A stretch of 64,000 nt of DNA from Rana temporaria (lineage: Eukaryota > Chordata > Amphibia > Anura > Ranidae): NCBI RefSeq assembly GCF_905171775.1, contig NC_053490.1:519604560-519668559 (forward strand), read 5' to 3'. Below are positions 22,124-33,339 of this stretch, piece by piece. Each line of letters opens with the position of its first letter. Position 1 is the first letter of the stretch. The position numbers were made by a program, and so were the translations under genes. The notes beneath the pieces are model-generated. The model had not been told where the DNA came from and made no database searches. It saw only the letters and a program-made list of their open reading frames with translations.

Positions 22124-23608
22124 TACCGTGTTCCCCTGAAAATAAGACCTACCCCGAAAATAAGACCTAGTTTTAAATGCTTGTAAAATCCTATAATCCA
22201 CTCTATTACAGTATTATATAATGTACAATGTGTGTGTTTCTGTAATATAATTGCGGAGAAGAGAGCTCTGGTGGGTCACAGAAGTGCAGATCGGCGATAT
22301 AACGAAGGTATTTGGCACAGAACCACACCAATTGTACATTGTATAATACTGTAATAAAGTGGATTATAGGATTTTACAAGCATTATAACTCAGTTAACAC
22401 TGGGGATTCCTGACAGGCAGGGAGAGGGGGAGAGAAGACATCACATTACATGGTAAGACCTACCCCGAAAATAAGACCTAAACCCAAAAATAAGACCTAG
22501 TTTAAAATGCTTGTCAAATCCTATAATCCACTCTATTACAGTAGTATATAATGTACAATGTGTGTGTTTCTGTAATATAATTGCGGGGAAGAGAGCTCTG
22601 GCGGGTCACAGAAGCGCAGATCTGCGCTATTATGAAGGTATTTGGCACAATTATATTACAGAAATACACACATTGTACATTATATAATACTGTAATAGAG
22701 TGGATTATAGGATTTTACAAGCATTATAACTCAGTTCACACTGTGGATTCCTGACAGGGAGGGAGAGGGGGAGAGAAGACATCACATTACATGGTAAGAC
22801 CTACACCGAAAATAAGACCTACCCTGAAAATAAGACCTAAACCCGAAAATAAGACCTAGTTTTAAATGCTTGTAAAATCCTATAATCCACTCTATTACAG
22901 TAGTATATAATGTACAATATGTGTGTTTCTGTAATATAATTGCGGGGAAGAGAGCTTTGGTGGGTCACAGAAGTGCAGATTGGCGATATAACGAAGGTAT
23001 TTGGCACAATTATATTACAGAACCACACCCATTGTACATGATATAATACTGTAATAGAGTGGATTATAGGAGTTTACAAGCATTATAACTCAGTTCACAC
23101 TGTGGATTCCTGACAGGGAGGGAGAGGGGGAGAGAAGACATCACATTACATGGTAAGACCTACCCCGAAAATAAGACCTACCCCAAAAATAAGACCTAAA
23201 CCCAAAAATAAGACCTAGTTTTAAATGCTTGTAAAATCCTATAATCCACTCTATTACAGTAGTATATAATGTACAATGTGTGTGTTTCTGTAATATAATT
23301 GTGGGGAAGAGAGCTCTGGCGGGTCACAGAAGCGCAGATCGGCGCTATAACGAAGGTATTTGGCACAATTATATTACAGAAACACAAACATCGTACATTA
23401 TATAATACTGTAATAAAGTGGATTATAGGATTTTACAAGCATTATAACTCGGTTCACACTGGGGATTCCTGGCAGGGAGGGGGAGAGAAGACGGCACATT
23501 ACATGGTAAGACCTACACCAAAAATAAGACCTACCCTGAAAATAAGCCCTACTGTGTCTTATGTTGCCAAAATTAATTTAGGACCTGGGGCTTATTTTTG
23601 GGGAAATA
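22124..23608. mobile_element. TIR element with internal 330-360 bp tandem repeats
   Basis: The outer ends are inverted: CCGTGTTCCCCTGAAAATAAG on the left (positions 22126-22146) and, reversed, TTATTTCCCCAAAAATAAG on the right. Between them four units of about 330-359 bp recur, each starting with runs of AAAATAAGACCTA, then TTAAATGCTTGTAAAATCC, and ending ATCACATTACATGGTAAGACC. Each unit itself contains an inverted pair (CTATAATCCACTCTATTACAG / CTGTAATARAGTGGATTATAG) around TATAATGTACAATG. No coding capacity. Superfamily not recognised. Confidence 0.75.
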
Positions 23609-24006
23609 AGAAAGAACTGGTGGAGAGACACCACTTTGAGCTACTTGTCGGTATAGATCAATAAAGCATTATTCATGAAACAAATAACCAATAAACAAAC
23701 ACGTATGAAAAAACGCTGTATATCCCCTATGTGCCCCCCCCCCCCCCTACTCTATAAAATAGAACATATTTCTTGTACGGGTGTCACAGGTGCAATGAAG
23801 TCAAGGAAAACCTCCCCAATGGAGTCACAGACTGGGAATAAAAACCTAATAGAATTTTAAACTCTTCTTCACTTTATCCAAAACTATAAAACATTGGTTG
23901 AAGTGACCCTGTCCTGTCTGGATGGTCTGTGGAGCATGGGAACATGGTTGGACAAAGATATAATGGGGCTATGGGAATGGGGGGGCTCTTCATTTTGTCA
24001 CAATTA

Positions 24007-24432
24007 CACTATATTACCAAAAGTATTGGGAAGCCTGCCTTTACACGCACATGAACTTTAATGGCATCCCAGTCTCAGGCTGGGTTCACACTACTACACT
24101 ACTTTCATCCTACTTTGCTCTGCTACATTGGTCCTACATTGGTCCTACATCCATCCTACTTTCATGAACAGGATACTACTTTGGTCCGACTTCAATGATA
24201 TTCAATGGGCCTGAAGTAGGATCAATGTAGGACCAAAAGTAGTACAGGGAGCATTTTCAAAGTCGGACCGACTTGTGTAGGACGCTACAAGACGCTCTCA
24301 TAGGGAAACATTGAACACAGAGCAAAGTAGGATGAAAGTAGTGTAGTAGTGTGAACCCAGCCTGAGTCCGGAGGGTTCAATATTGAGTTGGCCCCGCCCT
24401 TTCCAGCTATAACAGCTTCAACTCTTCTGGGC
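24007..24432 (-). mobile_element. Tc1-like fragment interrupted by a MITE
   Basis: CACTATATTACCAAAAGTATTGGG opens a terminal repeat (24007-24030), continuing ACACGCACATGAACTTTAAT and CATCCCAGTC. After the insert it resumes with GTCCGGAGGGTTCAATATTG and ends at CTTCTGGG. The same sequence uninterrupted occurs at 41297-41380 and, inverted, at 42640-43512. Only the terminal part of the transposon is left. Confidence 0.8.
24078..24362. mobile_element. 285-bp MITE inside the Tc1 fragment
   Basis: GGCTGGGTTCACACTACTAC and GTAGTAGTGTGAACCCAGCC are an exact inverted pair; inverted matching extends to ACTTTCATCCTACTTTGCTC. Flanks TCA and TGA derive from the TTA of the uninterrupted site (CCCAGTC-TTA-GTCCG at 41303-41318), consistent with a 3-bp duplication and one substitution on each side. 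Confidence 0.8.
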
Positions 24433-24479
24433 AAACATATGAAATAAAAAAACCCAATATAAGAATTCTGAATACTCAC

Positions 24480-24616
24480 CAAATAGTTTTTTCCCATGAA
24501 TGCATGCTTGTGACACTTTTTTCTCCAAACACATATAAGTGATAAAACGAGGAAAACAATAGTGACAATGATGACAATGATACCGGGCTTAGGATCCCCA
24601 ACAGAATCTTCAGTTG
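24480..24616 (-). CDS. CD200-like exon 4: stalk, transmembrane helix, basic anchor
   Basis: Acceptor TTTTATTCAACAG, donor ATTTG|GTGAGT; 137 nt entering in phase 1 and leaving in phase 0. It encodes a short acidic stalk (TTEDSVGDPKP), an 18-residue hydrophobic helix (IIVIIVTIVFLVLSLICV) and the stop-transfer segment WRKKCHKHAF. This fixes type I topology: Ig domains outside, C-terminus inside. The exon lies just to the right of a Tc1 relic with a nested MITE (24007-24432). Confidence 0.85.
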
Positions 24617-24768
24617 CTGTTGAATAAAAGAATGCTATTAGTAACAAGATTAAAAAAATGACATAGATCAATGACTGAAAGTCAATGTACTCTTTTTTTA
24701 AAGGCTTTTTTTAAAGGATAATTAAACCCTAGAACAAAAAATCTAATATATCACAATACCGGTCCTTA

Positions 24769-25213
24769 TGCCGCGTACAGACGGTCGTTCTTTGTGATGT
24801 AAAAAAACGACGTTTTAAAAAACGTCATTTAAAATGATCGTGTGTGGGCAAAACGTTGTTTTATGTCTTCAAAAAAACGACAAAAAAAAAATTCGAACAT
24901 GCTTGAATTTTTTGTCGTTCTTCAAAACGTCGTTTTTTGTGTCATAAAAAATCACCGTGTGTAGCTAAAACGACGTTTAAAACAACGTTTTTGAACCCGC
25001 GCATGCTCAGAAGCAAGTTAGGACGCGAGTTTGAATGGAACAGAGTGCCGTCGTACGTACTGAACGTAACCGCGCTTTGCTAGAGCTTTTGGAAAAAACG
25101 ATGGTGTGTATGCTACGTCGTTTTTGAAAATGAAGTTTGAAAAACTTTGTTTTGTTTCATGATTTAAAACGTCGTTTTATTTCATCACAAAAAACGACTG
25201 TCTGTACGTGGCA
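24769..25213. mobile_element. 445-bp MITE with TTA duplication
   Basis: TGCCGCGTACAGACGGTCGT faces ACGACTGTCTGTACGTGGCA; TTA at 24766-24768 and 25214-25216. The interior is a string of AAAACGACGTTTT-type self-complementary words, so the whole element is nearly hairpin-forming. 3-bp TTA target fits PIF/Harbinger-type. Confidence 0.85.
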
Positions 25214-25303
25214 TTAGATGTGGTGGCTGCATTATTTATTTTTTATTTTTTTCAAGTGAAGAAGATTTTCAGCACAATACCTGCTGATCCTGCCAGAAAT
25301 GCT

Positions 25304-25958
25304 GGGCCAGATTCATGAAAAATTGCGGCAGCGTAACGTATCCCCTTTACGTTACTCCGCCGCAAGTTTTCATCGTAAGTGGTAACGTAAATCTGTCCGG
25401 CACAAGCCCGCCTAATTCAAATGGGGCGTGTGTCATTTAAATTAGGCGCGCTCCCGCGCCGAACGTTCTACGCATGCTCCGTGTGAAAATTTCCCGCCGT
25501 GCTTTTTTTTTTTGAACGGCGATGTGCGTTACGTCGTTTCGTATTCCCGGACGTCTTAGGAAAAAAAAAAAAATGTGAAATTCGACGGGAACGACGACCA
25601 TACTTTAACATGGCTGGTCTAAATGTAAGCCATGAAAAAGCAGGCTTATGTTTGCGACGGGAAAAACCGACTAGCGACGACGTAATAGAATGCGACGAAC
25701 GCGCGTACCTTTGTGGATTGCCGTAAACAGCTAATTAGCATACCCGACGCGGAAAACGACGCAATCTCCACCCAGCGGCGGCCGAAGTATTGCATCCTAA
25801 GATCCGAAGGCGTACGAAGCCGTACGCCTGTCGGATCTTAGCCAAATGCCGTCGTATCTTGGTTTGTGAATTATAAATTAAGATACGACGCGGCAAATTT
25901 GAAAGTATGCCGGAGTATCAGCAGATACTCCGGCGTACTTATTCTGTGAATCTGGCCC
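25304..25958. mobile_element. CpG-rich MITE with 3-bp TSD (copy 4)
   Basis: Ends GGGCCAGATTCATGAAA and CTGTGAATCTGGCCC; GCT at 25301-25303 and 25959-25961. The empty host (CCAGAAATGCTGTGTCTA) is confirmed by a related unoccupied copy at 19639-19656 (CCAGAAATTCTGTGTACT). Confidence 0.88.
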
Positions 25959-26035
25959 GCTGTGTCTATACACTTTGCTGCAATGTAAAGTAGTGAGTGT
26001 ACAGCTTGTATAACAGTGTAAATTTGCTGTCCCCT

Positions 26036-26990
26036 CAAAATAACTCAACACACAGCCATTCATTTCTAAACTGGCAACAAAAGTGGGTACACCCCTAAGT
26101 GAAAATGTCCAAATTGGGCCCAATTAGCCATTTTTCCTTTCCGGCGCCCTGTGACTCATTAGTGTTACAAGGTCTCAGGTGTGTTAAATTTGGTGTTATC
26201 ACTCTCACTCTCTCATACTGGTCACTGGAAGTTCAACATGGCACCTCATGGCAAAAAACTCTCTGAGGATCTGAAAAAAAGAATTGTTGCTCTACATAAA
26301 GATGGCCTAGGAGAAGAAGATTGCCAAGACCCTGAAACTGAGCTGCAGCACTGTGGCCAAGACCATACCGCGGTATAACAGGACAAAGAAGTTGAGTGCA
26401 CGTGCTCAGCGTCATATCTAGAGGTTGTCTTTGGGAAATAGACGTATGAGTGCTGCCAGCATTGCTGCAGAGGTTGAAGGGGTGGGGGGTCAGCCTGTCA
26501 GTGCTCAGACCATACGCCACACACTGCATCAAATTGGTCTGCATGGCTGTAATCCCAGAAGGAAGACTCTTTTAAAGATGATGCACAAGAAAGCTGCAAA
26601 CAGTTTGCTGAAGACAAGCAGACTAAGGACATGGATTACTGGAACCATGTCCTGTGGTCTGATGAAACCAAGATAAACTTATTTGGTGTCAGATGGTGTC
26701 AGGCGTGTGTGGCGGCAACCAGGTGAGGAGAACAAAGACAAGTGTGTCTTGCCTACAGTCAAGCATGGTGGTGGGAGTGTCATGGTCTGGGGCTGCATGA
26801 GTGCTGCCGGCACTGGGGAGCTACAGATCATTGAGGGACCCATGAATGCCAACATGTACTGTGACATACTGAAGCAGAGCATGATCCCCTCCCTTCAGAG
26901 ACTGGGCTGAAGAAGCTGAGGGTAAAGATGATGGACTGGCCAAGCATGTCTCCAGAACTAAACCCTATTGAGCATCTGTGGGGGGGCACA
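26036..26990 (+). pseudogene. Tc1/mariner transposase relic
   Basis: Left flank carries a Tc1-type terminal region (CAACAAAAGTGGGTACACCC). Transposase pieces follow in shifting frames: an N-terminal helix-turn-helix portion (MAPHGKKLSEDLKKRIVALH, 26238 on), then AEVEGVGGQPVSAQTIRHTL, then DDE-domain parts (VRRVWRQPGE; KHGGGSVMVWGCMSAAG; and, near 26948, SPELNPIEHLW, which holds the third catalytic acid, Glu). At least two frameshifts and the in-frame stop at 26419-26421 disable it. The right terminus is missing: the sequence breaks off after CATCTGTGGGGG. The element lies in intron 4-3 of the CD200-like gene, opposite strand. Confidence 0.85.
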
Positions 26991-27061
26991 GATAGCTATA
27001 AAAGCCTAAAGGCAGTTGTAATATATCAGCACTCTATCCAAAACTGGAAAAAAAAGTGATA

Positions 27062-27910
27062 TTAACCTCCCTGGCGGTATGATTCTGTCTGGAATTACGT
27101 ACCAAAAGCGGTACAATTATTTTGCAAGGAAATTTGGCATTTTATACTGTAGGTCTGTAATTTTTAGAAATAACTCACTTAAATCTGACCAAGCAAGAGT
27201 CTTGTAGGCATCCCGGGTATGATTTTTTTTTTTAAAACAAAATTATAATATAATAAATAATTATAACAAATAATAATATAATTATAATAAAAATTATTCA
27301 ATAATGTAATCAACTCAAAATCACTGAAAGTTGCAGAATTGTCGCTGTCATTATTTAATTTTTTTTATGACGAATTTCTCCGCAAATCGCTATCGCACAT
27401 TTCTGCAAGTGATTATAATTTATTATCGCTGTTTTCTAGCTGATCTAAAACCATTTTTGACATAAAGGGACACTTTTGGACAATCTACAGTTTTTAGGCA
27501 GAAATGACATTTTTTATTATATAAAAGTACATGCAGGGCACTGGGCAGACCACTAGGGACAAGGGGGTGTGTATTTTTTACATACAGTATACTGTAATCT
27601 TATAGATTACAGTACTGTATGTAAAGTGTTTGTTTACTTTTTTGAATTTGGCGCCGTTCTCCGGCCCCGTGCGTCGTAACGTCGCAGGGAACGGAGATCG
27701 GCGTCACACGGGGACTGTGAATCGAGCGAGGAGGACCCGCTCGCTCACACAGCGGGTGGCATCGCTGGATCCAGGGACAAGGTAAGTAAACCAAGCCTGT
27801 GGATCCAGCGAAAGGTAAGCCCGTCCAGCCCGAGCGTGACTCGGGTTTACCGATCCTAACATGAAAAACCAACCCCGAGTCACGCTCGGGTTTACCGTCA
27901 GGGGGGTTAA
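27062..27910. mobile_element. TTAA element, CCTCCCTGGCGG type
   Basis: TTAACCTCCCTGGCGGTA on the left, TACCGTCAGGGGGGTTAA on the right. Near the right end is a hairpin (CGAGCGTGACTCGGG / CCCGAGTCACGCTCGGG, 27831-27890) and a 26-bp self-complementary pair TACAGTATACTGTAATC/GATTACAGTACTGTA at 27582-27620. Non-coding. A different family from the CCACTT type, sharing only the TTAA target. Confidence 0.82.
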
Positions 27911-28343
27911 AGGCTCACGTTTTTTAAACATGTCATACGTAACTTTTCTGTTCAGTGGACTTTCACAGAGCAGCTCTAATCCTCTTCTTCTTGGGTCCCC
28001 TGTTGGCGCTCCTGGCACTTCCATCCTGCCATGTACCCCCACAGCAAGAAGCTTGCTATGGGGGCACCCGAGCAGACTCGCTCCTGAGTATTCACACACA
28101 GAGCCATGGCTTGGCCCCCTCTCTCCTCCTTCTCTCACTGGCTGTGATTGACAGCAGCAGGAGCCAATGAGGAGGTAGAGCCCCCGGAGAGCCAAGGCTC
28201 TTTTGCACATTGTTGGATCGCAAAGGAGCTCAAGTAAGTATTGGGGGGGGGGGGAGCTGCTGAACACAGAAGTTTTTTTTTCTTTACCTTCATGAATAGA
28301 ATGCATGAAGGTAAAAAACCTTGATACTTTACAACCACTTTAA
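27907..28343. mobile_element. TTAA element adjoining the previous one
   Basis: Shares the TTAA at 27907-27910 and ends ACAACCACTTTAA at 28340-28343. The interior includes TACCTTCATG/CATGAAGGTA and a poly-G run. The left terminus is a weak match to the right (GGCTCACG vs GTGGTTGT), so the limits are less certain. Confidence 0.5.
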
Positions 28344-28644
28344 TTCTCATAAATAATAATGGAAGTAAGGGGAATCCCTACCACAATGGGTACACAGGTA
28401 GCAATAAAAGCACATTTTACAGTAGAGTACAGAAGGGTTAGAACCCCCAACAGAATGAATGGTATTGCCATCACCTTTTGCCTCTGGTTACGTTTTTTTT
28501 TTTTTTTTTTCCTTCCTCTGTACCATCTGTGGATTTAGAGTTCTGATAATGCAGCAAATAAAAAAAATGGGTTTTTTGTTTTTTTATTTTTTTTAATTCA
28601 ATGTGCACAAATGGTAGTTCAACCTATGGAATGCGTAAGTGAAC

Positions 28645-29178
28645 TTAAAGTGGAGGTTCACCCTAAAAACAAGTATATACCATTCAATCCAGCATACTGC
28701 CGACATGTACAGTATGCCGTTTTTTTTATTTCTTTTCGGTTTACATACCGTAGTATAGGTATTTCCCCCCCGGCTTCCGGGTAGTGAATCCCGCGGGAGT
28801 GGGCGTTCCTATTCAGAGACTAAGTGATTGACGTATGACAAAAGCTTCACCCCCGGCGCATAATGCACGTCACCAGTTTCCGAAAGAAGCCAAACGTCGA
28901 GTCGGCTCTATACGGCGCCTGCGCACCGACGTTCGGCTTTTTTCGGAAACTGGTGACGCACCTTTTGCGCCGGGGGTGAGCCTTTTGTCATACGTCAATC
29001 ACTTAGTCTCTGAATAGGAACGCCCACTCCCGCGGGATTCACTACCCGGAAGCAGGGGGGGAAAATACCTATACTACGGTATGTAAACCGAAAAAAAAAA
29101 AAACGGCATACTGTACATGTCGGCAGTATGCTGGATTGAATGGTATATACTTGTTTTTAGGGTGAACCTCCGCTTTAA
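28645..29178. mobile_element. 534-bp palindromic TTAA MITE
   Basis: TTAAAGTGGAGGTTCACCCT and AGGGTGAACCTCCGCTTTAA at the ends; arms match nearly base for base (ATACCATTCAATCCAGCATA / TATGCTGGATTGAATGGTAT; CACGTCACCAGTTTCCGAAA against TTTCGGAAACTGGTGACG). It lies 103 bp from the donor of CD200-like exon 3. Confidence 0.9.
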
Positions 29179-29281
29179 CAGTGTTTTGTTTTTGGAGCGC
29201 AATTCAAGGGGAACAAAACGATAACACTATGCGGGTAGGTAGGTAAATTGATAAAGTGCAACAGTCGGTGTGACAACTTAC

Positions 29282-29587
29282 TTGTATCCTTTAGAAATCC
29301 GGAGAGATATTTGTCGGAGGGGAGTGCCGGATGGCTCACCACACAGACCACCTTTTCTTCCATTCCCCGAGGGACTCTGAGAGTGAAGTTACTTATGGTG
29401 GTCACTGCTCCATTTGGGTAGTCAATGGTGTACACCTGAGGCGTTGATGCCAAACTACCCGTAGCGTTCCATGAGATCTCCGGGGCTGGCTTGCCGGTGG
29501 CTGAACAGGTGACAACATGCATCTTCTCTGAGCTGTCCGGAGATTTGGCCGGATGTATTTCCAGAATAGGGTCCGATATATTTCTTT
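29282..29587 (-). CDS. CD200-like exon 3: C-type Ig domain
   Basis: Acceptor TTTTATATCTAG, donor ACAA|GTAAGT; 306 nt, phase 1 at both ends. Encodes about residues 132-233. Cys159 (VVTCSATGKPAPEISW) and Cys213 (EEKVVCVVSH) form the second Ig disulphide; Trp171 is the core tryptophan. The motif CSATGKPAP, then YPNGAVTTIS, is close to CD200 domain 2 (CSATARPAP, HPNGTTSV). Sequons: N134IS, N172AT and N198FT. The flanks are a palindromic MITE (28645-29178) on one side and an hAT MITE (29623-29807) on the other, only 35-103 bp from the splice sites. Confidence 0.87.
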
Positions 29588-29622
29588 CTAGATATAAAAG
29601 AAAACCAAACAACCCATTAGAT

Positions 29623-29807
29623 CAGTGATTCTCAACTCCAGTCCTCAAGGCACACCAACAGATCATGTTTTCAGGCTTTCCATTATTTTGCACAGGTGAT
29701 TTTATCAGTTTCACTGCCTTAGTAATTACCACAGCAGTTTCATCTGAGGGAAATCCTGAAAACATGACCTGTTGGTGCGCCCTGAGGACTGGAGTTGAGA
29801 AACACTG
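29623..29807. mobile_element. 185-bp hAT MITE with exact 8-bp TSD
   Basis: CAGTGATTCTCAACTCCAG and CTGGAGTTGAGAAACACTG at the ends; CATTAGAT at 29615-29622 and 29808-29815. It sits 36 bp upstream (intron side) of the exon 3 acceptor, close to where branch point and polypyrimidine signals lie. Confidence 0.92.
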
Positions 29808-31145
29808 CATTAGATGACCATTACAGGAGAAAAACACTGGGGGGGTAATAATGAAGCTACTACACTTCTGGCTGTACGGCCCCTTTAACATGGACTGTTC
29901 TGAATTCAGCAAAGCTTTGAAACAGTTTTGGAAGAACATCCAACACACGTGTGCCAGATCCAGGTATTTCTTACTTTTGGGACTTAACGAATCTGTGCGA
30001 GCCTATGGCGTGCAAAACACACCCAAAAAAAACTTCCACCCGGTGCATAAAAAATGTGCACACACATAAAGAGGTGCGACAAAAAAGTGCAAACGGGTGC
30101 TTACGTCAATTGGTCCTCCGTAAGAAGGACCCAACCCTGATCCCCCGGGGCGTTAGGCTCCTGACGGGAACTGAGGTACTCACATGATCTGTGCAACCGA
30201 AGCCGACACAGACCCCATTCCTTAGAGGGTCTGCCGAAACAGAACCCTCCCAGTACTAGGTGGGGCTCCCCCGAAGGGAGACCCCATGAGAGCAGGCGAA
30301 CTATGCCAGAAGGTCCACCCACTCCCAAGACATTCAGGGCTGGCCCGAGGACCCGCACCCTACTAATCAAACGTGAACACCAAACAAAAAAATACATAAA
30401 AGTGACAAACAAAGGGGAAACAAAAACTTAACGAATCTGTTGCTATGGTTGCAAAAGATTTAAAAAGCATCACCGCACATCACACGTAAGAAAACTGGAG
30501 GTAATTAAAACCAAGTCTAGGTTGTCATACAGAGATACACCAGTGCTCATAATGGGGTATTTTATGCCGGGAAGCTGTCATGGATGTGGGCTCCTGGTTG
30601 CTAGGAAGCCATGGCTCACTGGCTTCCTAGAAACCAACAATCCCCAGCCTGATTCAGCTGATGAGATTATCCAGCTCACAGCTGAATGTAAACACATGGG
30701 CAGGGGATACTTGCTGGCATAATTACCCAAATTTAGAAATGCCCATATTTAAGAAATCACAGGAATCTTCCAGATGGTTGCTGAATGGTTGCTACGACGC
30801 AGCTGGCTTCTTAACAAGCAATGACAAGTGTGTCCTCAGTTCTAATGGCCATAATAAATGAATATTCTAGCCAATAGAATGCATCAAAGTGATTTTAAAG
30901 TAAGTGTCCTCAGTTCCACACCATGCCACTGATACATTTATGTACCTGTCTCCAACAGGTACATGAATTTGTTGCGGGTACCGTCATTTGTTGCGTGGAG
31001 GCACAACATTATTCTAAAAAGTGTGGTAGTACTTTTTGAGTATGGTATTTTGGTTAGAGTAAGGGAGGTTAATATACCCCTGTCAGTATTTTGGATAGAG
31101 TAAGGGAGGTTAATACCCCTGTCAGTTTTATTTTATTTTTTTGCC
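29808..31145. other. Intronic sequence with an unrecognised GC-rich module
   Basis: No exon is seen. Around 30095-30380 lies a module unlike its AT-rich surroundings, with short stem-loops (GGGGCTCCCCCGAAGGGAGACCCC; CTTCCGGGG-type pieces). It does not match any structural RNA I can recognise. At 31030-31125 a 50-bp unit (TATTTTGGATAGAGTAAGGGAGGTTAATA) is repeated twice. Confidence 0.4.
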
Positions 31146-31148
31146 CAC

Positions 31149-31498
31149 ATGCTTCGTACACACGACCGTTTTTCTCGGCAGGAAAACTGCCATGAGAGCT
31201 TTTGGCCGGGAATGCTCCATCGCAGTTTTCCCAACAGGAAAACCGCCGGGAATCCCGGCAGGAAAAATGAGAACATGGTTTATTTTTTCCCGGCGGTTTT
31301 TAACCCGACAGTTTTCCTATGGGAAACACTGCAATGGAGCATACACACAGCCGGGATTCCCGACCAAAGCTCTCATGGCAGTTTTCCTGTCGGGAAACCC
31401 GGTCGTGTGTAGGGAGGGGGGGAAAAGTTACTGAGCAGGTTCTCAGTTTTCCTGGCGGACTTTTTACCGCCGGGAAAACTGATTGTGTGTACAAGGCA
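31149..31498. mobile_element. 350-bp MITE, CGTACACACGACCG type
   Basis: TGCTTCGTACACACGACCG near the left end faces CTGATTGTGTGTACAAGGCA near the right. The interior alternates GGGAAAACTGCCATGAGAGC with its inverse GCTCTCATGGCAGTTTTCCT and several CGGCGGGAAAA words. Same style as 24769-25213. Confidence 0.75.
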
Positions 31499-32105
31499 TT
31501 ACATTGGTAGCCAAAAGGAAGAATGCTCCTTACATTGGTGGTTAGTGGAAAGAATGTCCCTTACATTGTGTCAGGGTCGGCAGCAAGAGAGACAGGAGCA
31601 AGATATTGGCTGGTGAAGGCACAATATTCTGCCAACCAGGAAGTGCAGGGACATGGCCTAAGTCAGGAAGTTCATGGGAGGAGCAAAGGGTTCAAGGTTC
31701 AAGGCAAACAAGATCATTCAAGGGAACTATCCAAGGAACTGTCCAATGAGCTGTCCAGCATTCCAGGTGAGCAGAGTCACCACCAGACACACCAGAGGTC
31801 CTAGGTTCAAGCCCAGGTCCAAACACATTGGTGATCAGTGAGAAGAATGTTCCTTACATTGGTGATCAGTGGGAAGAATTCTCCTTACATTGAGGGTGAG
31901 TGAAAAGAATGCTCCTTACATTGGTGATCAGTGGGAATAATGCTCTTTAAATTGGTGGTTAGTGGGAAGAATGCTCCTTGTGTTGGAGGTCAGTGAGAAG
32001 AATGTTCCTTACATTGGTGATCAGTAAGCAGAATGCTCTTTGCATTGATGGCTAGTGAGAAGAATACAGTTTACATTGGTCATCAATGGAGAAAAATGTC
32101 TCCTT
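31499..32105. repeat. Degenerate 30-bp tandem repeat in two blocks
   Basis: Units resembling GAATGCTCCTTACATTGGTG then ATCAGTGGGAA recur at 31500-31575 and 31830-32100, separated by a unique insert (31576-31829). Copies are diverged, so the array is old. Confidence 0.75.
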
Positions 32106-32411
32106 GCAGGGGTGGTCGGAATGTTACCCTTACAGCCAACTATGATGATGTCATGCAGCAGGCTCTGCCAAGTGGCAGGACTATGCAGGCACCATCAGAT
32201 GGGAGGTCAACCAGACACAGCTGACAGAACCCTGAGGAACCCTGGAGTTCCATGCACCCCTTATTGAGAATAGCTGCACTAGAGGTTATATTCAGGAACT
32301 ACTGAATAGATTTAATTCTACCAGAAGAAGTAAAAACAGGGATGACTCTTGGGATGGGATGACACTTTATTTTATCAGGAGAGTAGAATGGAAACCCCCC
32401 TTCAATAACCA

Positions 32412-33339
32412 TTAACTACTTGCCGACCAGCCACCGTCATTTTACGGCGGCAGGTCGGCTCCCCTGCGCAAGAGCCCGTAGCTATACGTCGGCTCTCGCG
32501 CAGGCCCCGACTCCCGTGCACGTGCCCGGCGGGCGCGATCGCCGCCGGCCCACGCGATCACTCGTTACAGAGAGGAGAAACACACAGCTCCCGGTCCTGT
32601 CAGGGGGGGAAATGCTGATCTTCTGTTCATACAATGTATGAACGGAAGATCAGTCATTTCCCCTAGTGAGGCCACCCCCCTACAGTTAGAACACACCCAG
32701 GGACATACTTAACCCCTTCCCCGCCCCCTAGTGTTAACCCCTTCCCTGCCAGTGGCATTTTTATAGTAATCCAATGCATTTTTATAGCACTGATCGCTAT
32801 ATAAAAATGCCAATGGTCTCAAAAATGTGTCCGAAGTGTCCGCCATAATGTCGCAGTACTGAAAAAAAAAAACGCTGATCGCCGCCATTACTAGTAAAAA
32901 AAAAATATTAATAAAAATGCTATAAAAATACCCCCTATTTTGCAAACGCTATAACTTTTGCGCAAACCAATCAATAAACGCTTATTGCGATTTTTTTTTT
33001 ACGAAAAATATTTTGAAGAATACGTATCGGCCTAAACTGAGGAAAAAAAAATTATTTTCGATATTTTTGGGGGATATTTATTATAGCAAAAAGTAAAAAA
33101 TATTCATTGTTTTCAAAATTGTCGCTCTATTTTTGTTTATAGCGCAAAAACTAAAAACCGCAGAGGTGATCAAATACCACCAAAAGAAAGCTCTATTTGT
33201 GGGGGAAAAAAGGACGCCAATTTTGTTTGGGAGCCACATCGCACAACCGCGCAATTGTCAGTTAAAGCGATGCAGTGCCGAATCGCAAAAAGTGCTCTGG
33301 TCTTTGACCAGCAATATGGTCCGGGGGTTAAGTGGTTAA
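32412..33339 (+). mobile_element. TTAA-family transposon (copy 4)
   Basis: TTAACTACTTGCCGACCAGC to TTAAGTGGTTAA; complete family order including the ATGTATGAAC hairpin, GTGTTAACCCCTTCC, GTCCGCCATAATGTCGCAGT, GAATACGTATCGGCC and the AAAGCTCTATTTGTGG block. Confidence 0.88.

Noticed and set aside
22124..23608. LTR retrotransposon reading of the repeated 330-359 bp units
   Set aside because: There are four tandem units, no TG..CA termini, primer-binding site or coding sequence, and the outer ends are inverted rather than direct.
27704..28306. 200-codon minus-strand open frame
   Set aside because: It crosses the junction of two TTAA elements (27910) and has no recognisable domain.
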